Shown: positions 36,601 to 45,162 of the stretch, piece after piece
Position numbering within the stretch: the first letter of the stretch is position 1
Layout: each line of letters starts with the position of its first letter
Source: Streptomyces oceani
GTDB taxonomy: Bacteria > Actinomycetota > Actinomycetes > Streptomycetales > Streptomycetaceae
Assembly (NCBI RefSeq): GCF_001751245.1
Contig: NZ_LJGU01000127.1
Span: 317,290 to 381,289, forward strand
Length of the DNA stretch: 64,000 nucleotides
Direction: 5' to 3'
Program-made: the position numbers and the translations under genes
Notes under the pieces: model-generated
The model's database searches: none
Told to the model about the DNA's origin: nothing
What the model saw: the letters and a program-made list of their open reading frames with translations, nothing else

Positions 36601-37242
36601 ATGGCGACCTACTCACTGCCGGAGCTGCCCTACGACTACTCGTCGCTGGAACCGGTGATCAGCGGCGAGATCATCGAGTTGCATCACGACAAGCACCACG
36701 CGGCGTACGTGAAGGGGGCCAACGACACACTCGAGCAGTTGGCGGAGGCTCGCGAGACGGACCAGTGGAGCGCGATCAACGGTCTTGAGAAGAGCCTCGC
36801 GTTCCATCTCTCCGGACACATCCTGCACAGCATCTACTGGCGGAACATGTCCGGTGACGGAGGCGGCGAGCCACTCGAGAAGGACGGCACCGGGCAACTG
36901 GCCGACGCCATCGCCGAGAGCTTCGGCGGCTTCGCCCGGTTCCAGGCCCAGATGACCAAGGCCGCCGCCACCACCCAGGGCTCCGGCTGAGGCGTACTGG
37001 CCTACGAGCCGGTGAGCGACCGGCTCGTGGTGGAACAGGTCTACGACCACCAGGGCAACGTGGGTCAGGGCTCCGTGCCACTGCTGGTCTTCGACGCCTG
37101 GGAGCACGCCTTCTATCTGCAGTACCGCAACCAGAAGGTCGACTTCGTCGAAGCCATGTGGCGCGTCGTCGACTGGCAGGACGTCTCACGACGGTACGTC
37201 GCCGCCAAGGAACGCGCGAACGACCTCCTACTGGCGCCGTAG
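36601..37242 (+). pseudogene. sodF: Iron superoxide dismutase gene sodF with an in-frame TGA
   Basis: The frame encodes a full-length Fe/Mn-type superoxide dismutase of 213 codons (SodF), but codon 130 (36988-36990) is TGA where the family has the Trp of GSGWGVLAYEP. Upstream are the ligands His in LHHDKHH (about 28) and His in GHILHSIYW; the Asp and His ligands in FDAWEHAFY lie after the stop, so the truncated product cannot hold iron. The frame resumes at once and reads to a normal end (NDLLLAP). The ribosome binding site GGAGGAG and the Nur operator are intact. This is either a recent nonsense mutation in a strain relying on nickel SOD, or a sequencing error. Confidence 0.88.
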
Positions 37243-37310
37243 TCTCCTGCGGCGCGGGCCCCGCCTCGTGATCGTCTTCTCACCGCTCCCGAGGCAGGGC
37301 GGGAAAGAGG

Positions 37311-37347
37311 AGCGGCCCCCGGGTGGACGTGACACCCGGGGGCCGCT
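37311..37347. terminator. Bidirectional terminator between sodF and the DsbA-like gene
   Basis: Perfect 15-bp stem (37311-37325 with 37333-37347) and a 7-nt loop between convergent genes. Confidence 0.88.
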
Positions 37348-37377
37348 TCGCTCCCACTACGACGGGCGGGTGACCGC

Positions 37378-38049
37378 TCAGTCGAACTGCGGCGCCGCCT
37401 CCCGGGTGCGCTTCAGCTCGTAGAACCCGGGCGTCCCGGCCACCAGCAGCGTGCCGTCCCACAGCTTGCCGGCGGCCTCGCCCTTCGGTGCCGGGGTCAC
37501 CACCGGGCCGAAGAACGCGATCCGTTCGCGGTCCGCTCCCGGTACGGCGATCACCGGGGTGCCGACGTCCTGCCCGACCAGGTCGATGCCCTCCTGGTGC
37601 GAGGCGCGCAGCCGGGTGTCGTACTCCGTGGAGTCCGCCGCCTCGGCCAGCTCGACCGGGAGTCCGGCGTCCTCCAACGCGCCGACCACGGACTCCCGCA
37701 GCCAGGCCGCGCTCTCCTCCTCGGAGTACTCCTCCGTCTCCCCCGACTTCGCCGCCCCGACGTGCAGGCGGTTGCCGAGCGCGGTGTAGAGCGGTCCGAG
37801 GACCTCGCTGCCGTGCCGCTGCTCAGCGGCGACGCACACCCGTACGGGCCCCCAGCCCCGTGTGAGCAGCGCGCGATACCCGTCGGAAAGCTCGTCGATC
37901 TTGGGCTCGTTCAGCACCGAGAGGCTCATCACGTGCCAGCGGACCTCGACCTCCCGCACCTCCTGTACCTCGAGCATCCAGCGGGAAGTCAGCCAGGCCC
38001 AGGGGCACAGCGGGTCGAACCAGAAGTCGGCCGGGGTCTTCTCAGTCAT
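37378..38049 (-). CDS. DsbA-family protein, mycothiol-dependent nitroreductase (Rv2466c-like)
   Basis: A 223-residue thioredoxin-fold protein very similar in pattern to M. tuberculosis Rv2466c ([79 protein letters not shown]). The active site is CPWA (Cys15, Ala18) instead of the CPWC of Rv2466c, so only the nucleophilic cysteine remains, as in a monothiol glutaredoxin-like mechanism. GAGGAG precedes ATG 38049. It converges with sodF and is divergent from pepN; the pairing with a superoxide dismutase fits an oxidative stress role, which is inference. Confidence 0.9.
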   Translation of the reverse strand: MTEKTPADFWFDPLCPWAWLTSRWMLEVQEVREVEVRWHVMSLSVLNEPKIDELSDGYRALLTRGWGPVRVCVAAEQRHGSEVLGPLYTALGNRLHVGAAKSGETEEYSEEESAAWLRESVVGALEDAGLPVELAEAADSTEYDTRLRASHQEGIDLVGQDVGTPVIAVPGADRERIAFFGPVVTPAPKGEAAGKLWDGTLLVAGTPGFYELKRTREAAPQFD

Positions 38050-38260
38050 ACTCACGAATCTCCTCACGCGTGCGTACGGTCAGCGCCGATGCTGCCGTGT
38101 AGGCGCCTCCAACGCACCCGGAGCGGACGCCATTCCCGCCGCCCCGGCCTCTGGTCCGGCCCGCTGGGCCTGGCGATCCCAAGTCCGACGCACCGGGCGG
38201 TTGTCGGCACGTGCGATGCTGGCTGCCTTCGTGTTCGGTATCCGAGACAAGGAGTCCGCT

Positions 38261-40867
38261 GTGCCCGGTGAGAATCTGACCCGTGACGAGGCCCGGCAAC
38301 GCGCGGAGTTGCTGGCCGTGGACGGGTACGAGGTGGCGCTGGACCTGCGGTCCGCGCTGGCGCCGGTGCCCGCGGGGGCGGAGCGGACCTTCCGCTCGAC
38401 CACCACCATCCGCTTCCGCTGCGTACGGCCGGGTGCCTCGACCTTCGTGGACCTGCTGGCACCCACGGTGCACTCGGTGACGCTGAACGGACGCTCGCTG
38501 AACGTCGACGCCGCATTCGACGGCAGCCGCATCGCCCTGGACGACCTGGCCGCCGAGAACGAGCTGATCGTCGACGCCCGCTGCGCGTACAGCCGCACGG
38601 GAGAGGGGATGCACCACTTCGTCGACCCCGAGGACGGCGAGGTCTACCTCTACACGCAGTACGAACCAGCCGACGCGCGCCGGGTGTTCGCCAACTTCGA
38701 GCAACCCGACCTGAAGGCTCCGTTCGACTTCGTGGTGACGGCGCCCGAGGGGTGGACCGTGCTGAGCAACGGCGCGCCGAAGGGCGAGCCGGCACCCACG
38801 GATGACGGCGCCGCGCTGTGGCGGTTCACCCGCACCGAGGTCATCGCCACCTACATCACCGCCGTGGTCGCCGGCCCGTACCACCAGGTGCACGACGTGT
38901 ACAAGCGCACGTTCGAGGACGGCCGGGAACTCGAGATCCCGCTCAGCGCCCTCTGCCGTAGGGGACTCGCCCCGCACTTCGACGCCGAGGACATCTTCCT
39001 CGTCACCAAGCAGGGCCTGGACTTCTTCCACGAGCACTTCGACTATCCGTACCCGTTCGGCACGTACGACCAGGCGTTCGTGCCGGAGTACAACATCGGG
39101 GCGATGGAGAACCCGGGCTGCGTCACCTTCCGCGAGGAGTTCATCTTCCGCGGCCGGGTGACCGAGGCGTCGTACGAAGGCCGGGCGAACGTCATTCTGC
39201 ACGAGATGGCGCACATGTGGTTCGGCGACCTGGTCACCATGGAGTGGTGGGACGACCTGTGGCTCAAGGAGTCCTTCGCGGACTACATGGGCGCCCTGGC
39301 GCTGGTGGAGGCGACCCGCTTCCAGGACGGCTGGATCACCTTCGCCAACCGGCGCAAGTCCTGGGCGTACCGCGCCGACCAGCTGCCCTCCACCCACCCG
39401 ATCACGGCGGACATCCACGACCTGGAGGACGCCAAGCTCAACTTCGACGGGATCACCTACGCCAAGGGCGCCTCGGTGCTCAAGCAACTCGTCGCCTACG
39501 TCGGCCGGGAGCCCTTCCTCGAGGGAGCACGGCGCTACTTCAAGCGGCACGCCTGGGGCAACACCCGGTTGGGTGACCTGCTGTCCGTGCTGGAGGAGAC
39601 CTCACGGCGCGACATGACCGCCTGGTCCCAAGCCTGGTTGCAGACAGCCGGCGTCAACGCACTGACGCCGCGGGTGACGTACGACACGGCGGGGCGGATC
39701 AGCGAGTTGACGGTGCTGCAGGAAGCCACCGAAAGCCACCCGACGCTGCGCCCGCACCGGGTCGCGATCGGCCTCTACCGGCACGATCCGGCCAGCGACG
39801 AGCTGATGCGGTACGCCCGGGTCGAGACGGACGTGGCCGGCCCGCGTACGTCCGTCGGTGAGCTGACCGGAGCCGAGCGGCCGGATCTCGTACTGCTCAA
39901 TGACGAGGACCTGACGTACTGCAAGGTGCGCTTCGACGAGTCGTCGCTGGCCACCCTGCGGGAGCGGCTGGGCTCACTGACCGACCCGCTGGCCCGGGCA
40001 CTGTGCTGGACGGCGCTGTGGAACCTGACCCGGGACGGACTCATGCCGGCCCGGGACTTCCTCTCCCTGGTGCTCCGGTTCGCCGGCGAGGAGACGGACG
40101 TCGGCGTCCTGCAGATGCTGCACGCCTGGGCGCGTACGGCACTGGTGCGCTATACGGCGCCGGATCGGCGTACGACGGCCGGCGGGGAGCTGGCCGAGGG
40201 CGCGCTGGCCCAGCTGCGGAAGGCGGCTCCCGGGAGCGGCCACCAGCTGGCCTGGGCCCGGTTCTTCGCCTCGGTCGCGGAGCGGGCGTCGGACCTGAGG
40301 GTGCTGCGGGAGCTGCTCGCCGGTACGGCACGGATCGACGGACTCACCGTCGACCAGGAGCTGCGCTGGACCTTCCTGCTGCCGCTGGCCGCCCACGGCG
40401 CGGCCGACGAGGAGACCCTGCGCGTCGAACGGGCTCGGGACGACACCGCCTCCGGCCAGCGCCACCAGGTCCGCTGCCTGGCCGCCCGCCCGGACCCGGG
40501 GGTCAAGGCCGAGGCGTGGGCGGCGGTGATGGAGACCGACCGGCTGTCCAACGCGCTCGTGGAAGCCACCCTCGACGGCTTCGCGCAGCCAGGGCAGGAG
40601 GAACTGACGGCGCCCTACGTCACGCCGTACTTCGAGGCGTTGGAGAGTGTCTGGCAGAGCCGCTCGATCGAGATCGGGATGGACATCGTCCGGGATCTGT
40701 ACCCGGCGCTACAGGGCGACCAGGCCACGCTGGACGTCACCGACCGCTGGCTGTCCACCCACCCCGACGCGGCACCGGCGCTGCGCCGGCTGGTACTGGA
40801 GGCGCGGGACGACCTGGCGCGCGCGTTGACCGCACGGCGGTGCGACGCCCGTGCCGGGCGGGATTGA
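38261..40867 (+). CDS. pepN: Aminopeptidase N (M1 family), copy 1
   Basis: An 868-residue zinc metalloaminopeptidase. The exopeptidase motif GAMEN is near residue 280, and the zinc site HEMAHMWFGDLVTMEWWDDLWLKESFA (written in parts: HEMAH at about 314 and KESFAD with the third ligand Glu) is complete. The long C-terminal ERAP1-like helical domain spans about 520-860. The GTG start (MPGENLTRDEARQRAELL) has AAGGAG 7 nt upstream. A second M1 gene lies 1.4 kb downstream; the two share the same N-terminal pattern, so they are paralogues within the family. Confidence 0.95.
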   Translation: MPGENLTRDEARQRAELLAVDGYEVALDLRSALAPVPAGAERTFRSTTTIRFRCVRPGASTFVDLLAPTVHSVTLNGRSLNVDAAFDGSRIALDDLAAENELIVDARCAYSRTGEGMHHFVDPEDGEVYLYTQYEPADARRVFANFEQPDLKAPFDFVVTAPEGWTVLSNGAPKGEPAPTDDGAALWRFTRTEVIATYITAVVAGPYHQVHDVYKRTFEDGRELEIPLSALCRRGLAPHFDAEDIFLVTKQGLDFFHEHFDYPYPFGTYDQAFVPEYNIGAMENPGCVTFREEFIFRGRVTEASYEGRANVILHEMAHMWFGDLVTMEWWDDLWLKESFADYMGALALVEATRFQDGWITFANRRKSWAYRADQLPSTHPITADIHDLEDAKLNFDGITYAKGASVLKQLVAYVGREPFLEGARRYFKRHAWGNTRLGDLLSVLEETSRRDMTAWSQAWLQTAGVNALTPRVTYDTAGRISELTVLQEATESHPTLRPHRVAIGLYRHDPASDELMRYARVETDVAGPRTSVGELTGAERPDLVLLNDEDLTYCKVRFDESSLATLRERLGSLTDPLARALCWTALWNLTRDGLMPARDFLSLVLRFAGEETDVGVLQMLHAWARTALVRYTAPDRRTTAGGELAEGALAQLRKAAPGSGHQLAWARFFASVAERASDLRVLRELLAGTARIDGLTVDQELRWTFLLPLAAHGAADEETLRVERARDDTASGQRHQVRCLAARPDPGVKAEAWAAVMETDRLSNALVEATLDGFAQPGQEELTAPYVTPYFEALESVWQSRSIEIGMDIVRDLYPALQGDQATLDVTDRWLSTHPDAAPALRRLVLEARDDLARALTARRCDARAGRD

Positions 40868-40957
40868 ACGCCGGGCGCCTCGCCGAAGCGCGTGGATCCG
40901 CTGATCAGCCCGCTGGGACAGGGCCGTTCGGGGGAACCTGATCGGCAGTCGAACGTG

Positions 40958-40971
40958 CGTACTTTAGTACG
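40958..40971. promoter_or_regulatory. 14-nt palindrome upstream of the AbiEi-like gene
   Basis: CGTACT-TT-AGTACG (each half 6 bp around TT... read as CGTACTTTAGTACG) in an AT-rich patch about 75 nt before the next start. AbiEi-type proteins often autoregulate through inverted repeats, so this is a candidate operator. Confidence 0.4.
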
Positions 40972-41044
40972 GGGTTGTCTGGTTTTGTCGACGAGCGTGT
41001 AACAGGCGTTGGCTGGCGCCCGTTAATGGGGCATCGAGGAGGTC

Positions 41045-42160
41045 ATGACTCACAACGCCCCGCACTCCGCCAGGCTCCACCACCCGAACCAGGAGGACGG
41101 ACACGGCCCGGACATCCACGACAGCGTGCTCACCGCCCGGGCGCTCCGCGCGCAGGGGGTGTCCGCGGCCGAGGCCGACCGACGCTGCCGGCCCGGCGGA
41201 CCCTGGCAACTCCTGTTGCCGGGCGTCTACCTGCTGCGCGCCGGGCCGGCGGTGCCGGCCGAAAGGTTGCGTGCCGGACTGCTCTACGCCGGGCGCCGCA
41301 CGGTCCCCGCACAGCCGGGACCCGACCGGCACACTCGCACCCCACCGGCCGGAGAGGCCCGAGCCAGCGGAGAAGTCCAGGTCACCGGGGAGGCCCAGGT
41401 CACCGGAATGGCCGCGCTCGCCCTGCACGGCTTCCGGGGCGTCCCCGCGCTGCCCCTACTCGAGTGCGTGGACGTCCTGGTGCCCCACACCCGAAGACTG
41501 CGCTCTGCCGGGTTCCTCCGCGTCGTGCGTACCCTCTCCCTCCCGGAGCCCGAGGAGATCACCGGCCTGCCGGTGGCCCCCGTGCACCGCGCGCTGACGG
41601 ACACCGCACGGCGGCTGACCGACGGGGCCGCGCTACGCGAACTGCTGATGGAGGCCGTACACGCCGAGCACTGCGAGGCGACGGCGGTCGTGTCCGAACT
41701 GCGCCGCGCCGGCCTGCTGGACCGCCCCGAGGTGGCGGCCTTCGCGCCCCACCTGCTCTCCGAGGGCAGGGCCATCAGCGAGGGCCACCTCTACGGGGCT
41801 CTGCGCTGCCAGGGACTTCCGGAGCCGTGCTGGAACGTCGAGCTGCGGCTGCCCGACGGCCCGCCGCTCGGCGGTCTGGACGCGTACTGGCCGGGGCACG
41901 CCGTCGCGTTGGAGATCGACGAGCTGCCCGCGAACCCCGACGACTGCGCCGCCACACGGGCCCCTGGCCGGGCCGACCCTCCTGACACACCTCGCGCGTA
42001 CCGGCACGCGGCGCTGGAGCGACTGGGGATCAGCGTCGTACGCGTGTCCCCGGCGCTTTTGCGGGACACGCCGGACCTGGCGGCGAGCCTCGTGCGTACG
42101 GCGCTGATGGCGGCGGAGGAAGCCGATCCGGCGGCCTACGTGGAGGTGCTGCCGCGCTGA
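41045..42160 (+). CDS. AbiEi-like winged helix / DUF559-type nuclease-fold protein
   Basis: A 371-residue protein resembling the actinobacterial proteins that join an AbiEi antitoxin-type N-terminal winged helix (ALRAQGVSAAEADRRCRPGG, WQLLLPGVYLLRAG) to a C-terminal DUF559 restriction-nuclease-like domain. Supporting features are VDVLVPHTRRLR, GLPVAPVHRALTDTAR, EGHLYGALRCQGL and GGLDAYWPGHAVALEIDE. In the nuclease-like part the Asp (GGLD) and Glu (ALEID) are present but the usual xDGxxH or ExK continuation is changed, so catalysis is doubtful. GAGGAGGTC precedes the ATG. No AbiEii toxin gene is adjacent. An insert of about 30 residues (41320-41400) carries the repeat EVQVTGEAQVTG. Confidence 0.65.
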   Translation: MTHNAPHSARLHHPNQEDGHGPDIHDSVLTARALRAQGVSAAEADRRCRPGGPWQLLLPGVYLLRAGPAVPAERLRAGLLYAGRRTVPAQPGPDRHTRTPPAGEARASGEVQVTGEAQVTGMAALALHGFRGVPALPLLECVDVLVPHTRRLRSAGFLRVVRTLSLPEPEEITGLPVAPVHRALTDTARRLTDGAALRELLMEAVHAEHCEATAVVSELRRAGLLDRPEVAAFAPHLLSEGRAISEGHLYGALRCQGLPEPCWNVELRLPDGPPLGGLDAYWPGHAVALEIDELPANPDDCAATRAPGRADPPDTPRAYRHAALERLGISVVRVSPALLRDTPDLAASLVRTALMAAEEADPAAYVEVLPR

Positions 42161-42307
42161 CGCGGGCGCGCGTACGGCCATGCGGGGGCTGCGCGCATGT
42201 GACGAGTACGCCGGAGGCCCGCCGGCGGGCCTCCGGGGAAATCGCCCCTCGGACCGCCGGGGACGCATGGAAGGATGGCGGGTCAAGCCACAAGAGGAGA
42301 TGACCAC

Positions 42308-44887
42308 GTGCCTGGGACGAACCTGACCCGCGCGGAAGCGCAGGAGCGCGCACGGTTGCTGACCGTGGACGCATACGAGATCGAGCTGGACCTGACCGGT
42401 GCGCAGGAGGGGGGCACCTTCCGGTCGGAGACCCTGGTCCGGTTCGACGCCACCGAGGCCACCGACAGCTTCATCGACCTGGTGGCGCCCGAGGTGCACG
42501 AGGTCGTGCTGAACGGAGAGGAGTTGGCGCCCGACACGGTCTTCGCCGACTCCCGCATCGCACTGACCGGGATCGTCGCGGGGCGCAACGAACTCCGGGT
42601 CGTCGCGGACTGCGCGTACACGAACACCGGCGAGGGTCTGCACCGCTTCGTGGACCCGGTGGACGAGCAGGCGTACCTCTACACGCAGTTCGAGGTGCCG
42701 GACGCGCGACGGGTCTTCGCCAGCTTCGAGCAGCCCGACCTGAAGGCGTCCTTCCAGTTCACCGTGCACGCCCCGGAGAGCTGGAAGGTCATCTCGAACT
42801 CCCCTACCCCCGAGCCGGCGGGCGACCGGGGGAACATCTGGCGGTTCACCCCGACGGCACGCATCTCCTCGTACATCACCGCGCTGATCGCGGGTCCGTA
42901 CCACAGCGTGCACAGCAGTTGGGAGCGGGACGGGCGTACCGTGCCGCTGGGGGTCTACTGTCGGCCCTCGCTGGCGGAGTACCTGGACGCGGACGAGATC
43001 TTCGACATCACCAGGATGGGCTTCGACTGGTTCGAGGAGAAGTTCGACTACGCCTACCCGTTCGAGAAGTACGACCAGCTCTTCGTGCCGGAGTTCAACG
43101 CCGGCGCGATGGAGAACGCGGGCGCGGTGACCTTCCGCGACCAGTACGTCTTCCGCTCCAAGGTGACCGACGCGGCGTACGAGGCGCGGGCCGAGACCAT
43201 CCTGCACGAGCTGGCGCACATGTGGTTCGGCGACCTGGTCACCATGGAGTGGTGGAACGACCTCTGGCTGAACGAGTCGTTCGCCACGTACACCTCCATC
43301 GCCTGCCTCGCGCACGCGCCGGAGAGCAGGTGGCCGCACTCCTGGACCACCTTCGCCAACCAGATGAAGACGTGGGCCTACCGCCAGGACCAACTGCCCT
43401 CCACGCACCCGATCATGGCTGAGATCGGCGACCTGGAGGACGTGCTCGTCAACTTCGACGGCATCACCTACGCCAAGGGCGCCTCGGTGCTCAAGCAACT
43501 CGTCGCCTACGTAGGCATGGACGAGTTCTTCCGGGGCGTACAGACCTACTTCCGGCGGCACGAGTGGGGCAACACCCGACTGGCCGACCTGCTCACCGCG
43601 CTCGAGGAGACCTCCGGACGGGACCTTCGCGCCTGGTCCAAGGCGTGGCTGGAGACGGCCGGGATCAACATCCTGCGCCCCAAGATCGAGACCGACTCCA
43701 GCGGCACCATCACCGGCTTCGCCGTACGCCAGGAAGCCCCACCGCTGCCCTCCGGCGCCACCGGCTCCCCCACCCTCCGCCCGCACCGCGTCGCCATCGG
43801 ACTGTACGACCTGAAGGACGGCAAGCTGGTGCGCGGTGACCGGCTGGAGCTGGACGTGGACGGCGAACTGACCGACGTACCAGAACTGGTGGGCCGGCAA
43901 CGGCCGGCGGTCATCCTGCTCAACGACGACGACCTGTCGTACGCCAAGGTGCGGCTGGACGCCGAGTCGCTGGCGACCGTGACCCGTCATCTGGCCGACT
44001 TCACCGAGTCGCTGCCGCGCGCCCTGTGCTGGGCCTCGGCCTGGGACATGACCCGGGACGCCGAACTCGCCACCCGGGACTACCTGGAGCTGGTGCTGGC
44101 CGGCATCGGACGGGAAGCGGACATCGGGGTCGTGCAGTCACTACAGCGTCAGGCGCGACTCGCCCTGGACCTGTACGCCACCCCCGAGTGGCGGCCCACC
44201 GGGCTGGCGCGCTGGTCGGAGGCGACCCTGGAGCAGTTGCGGGCCGCCGAGCCCGGCAGCGACCACCAGCTGGCCTGGGCACGTGCTCTGGCGGCCACGG
44301 CTCGTACGGACGAACAACTGGACCTGCTCGCCGGGCTGCTGGACGGCTCGCAGGAGGTTCGCGGGCTCACCGTGGACACCGACCTGCGCTGGGCGCTGCT
44401 CCAGCGGCTCGCGGCGACGGGGCGGGCGGACCGTAAGCAGATCGACGCCGAGTTGGAGCGGGACGCGACCTCGGCCGGCGAGCGGCACGCGGCCACGGCG
44501 CGGGCCTCGATGCCCACGGCGGAGGCGAAGGCGGCGGCCTGGGCCTCCGTGGTCGAGGGGGACGCCCTGCCGAACGCCGTGCAGGAAGCGGTCATCCACG
44601 GCTTCGTACAGACCGACCAGCGGGAGCTGCTCGCGCCGTACACCGCGAAGTACTTCGCGGCGTTGCCGGGGGTGTGGGAGAGCCGCAGTCACGAGATGGC
44701 GCAGCAGATCGCGGTGGGGCTCTACCCCACGCTCCAGGTCTCGCGGGAAACCCTGGACGCCACGGACGCCTGGCTCGCTGACACCAAGCCGAACGCCGCG
44801 CTGCGCCGGCTGGTCACCGAGTCGCGCGCGGGCGTCGCACGTGCGCTGAGGGCGAGGGCCGCGGACGCGGCGGCGGGCGAGGGCTGA
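42308..44887 (+). CDS. pepN: Aminopeptidase N (M1 family), copy 2
   Basis: An 859-residue zinc aminopeptidase with GAMEN (about 265), HELAHMWFGDLV (zinc site, about 299) and NESFATY (third ligand). It has the same domain plan as copy 1. This copy looks like the more conserved PepN of Streptomyces: start MPGTNLTRAEAQERARLL, GAGGAG upstream of the GTG. It recycles peptides in the cytosol. A hairpin terminator lies 31 nt past the stop. The N-terminal half and catalytic region match copy 1 closely, the C-terminal domain less so. Confidence 0.96.
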   Translation: MPGTNLTRAEAQERARLLTVDAYEIELDLTGAQEGGTFRSETLVRFDATEATDSFIDLVAPEVHEVVLNGEELAPDTVFADSRIALTGIVAGRNELRVVADCAYTNTGEGLHRFVDPVDEQAYLYTQFEVPDARRVFASFEQPDLKASFQFTVHAPESWKVISNSPTPEPAGDRGNIWRFTPTARISSYITALIAGPYHSVHSSWERDGRTVPLGVYCRPSLAEYLDADEIFDITRMGFDWFEEKFDYAYPFEKYDQLFVPEFNAGAMENAGAVTFRDQYVFRSKVTDAAYEARAETILHELAHMWFGDLVTMEWWNDLWLNESFATYTSIACLAHAPESRWPHSWTTFANQMKTWAYRQDQLPSTHPIMAEIGDLEDVLVNFDGITYAKGASVLKQLVAYVGMDEFFRGVQTYFRRHEWGNTRLADLLTALEETSGRDLRAWSKAWLETAGINILRPKIETDSSGTITGFAVRQEAPPLPSGATGSPTLRPHRVAIGLYDLKDGKLVRGDRLELDVDGELTDVPELVGRQRPAVILLNDDDLSYAKVRLDAESLATVTRHLADFTESLPRALCWASAWDMTRDAELATRDYLELVLAGIGREADIGVVQSLQRQARLALDLYATPEWRPTGLARWSEATLEQLRAAEPGSDHQLAWARALAATARTDEQLDLLAGLLDGSQEVRGLTVDTDLRWALLQRLAATGRADRKQIDAELERDATSAGERHAATARASMPTAEAKAAAWASVVEGDALPNAVQEAVIHGFVQTDQRELLAPYTAKYFAALPGVWESRSHEMAQQIAVGLYPTLQVSRETLDATDAWLADTKPNAALRRLVTESRAGVARALRARAADAAAGEG

Positions 44888-44917
44888 GGCGGCCCGCACG
44901 GAAGTACGACCGCTGGG

Positions 44918-44948
44918 CGCGGGCGCGGGGCACCTTCCCGCGCCCGCG
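44918..44948 (+). terminator. Terminator of pepN copy 2
   Basis: Perfect 12-bp inverted repeat (44918-44929 with 44937-44948) and a 7-nt loop. Confidence 0.8.
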
Positions 44949-45078
44949 TCCGGTGTCGGGGCGAGCAAAACCCCCACATCTCACCACCGCAGTCCATCTT
45001 GACCAGGCGCAACAAAGACGTACGGGCATGCCCGCTTGACCTCAGTCAGGCATTCCTGCGGATCTGTCAACCTGCTCA

Positions 45079-45092
45079 CTCGAACGTTCGAG
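45079..45092. promoter_or_regulatory. 14-nt perfect palindrome near the kinase-fold gene
   Basis: CTCGAACGTTCGAG in a comparatively AT-rich gap (44949-45162) downstream of the kinase-fold gene. The half sites resemble those of the LexA box but without the 4-nt spacer. Confidence 0.3.
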
Positions 45093-45162
45093 AAAAACGT
45101 GAGCCCGTGCGCAAGACCTGTGGGGATCCGCCCGACCTCGTCACCGATTCAGGAGAACTACA

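Noticed and set aside
36988..36990. Selenocysteine insertion or programmed readthrough at the sodF TGA
   Set aside because: The family residue here is Trp, not Cys, no SECIS-like hairpin was seen just downstream, and the base after TGA is G, a poor readthrough context.
41633..43990. A 785-codon minus-strand open frame opposite pepN copy 2
   Set aside because: The plus strand encodes a clear M1 aminopeptidase with HELAH and GAMEN; the minus frame is a compositional shadow.
45079..45092. SOS (LexA) box at CTCGAACGTTCGAG
   Set aside because: The actinobacterial LexA site needs four bases between CGAAC and GTTCG; here there are none. It is also downstream, not upstream, of the nearest gene.
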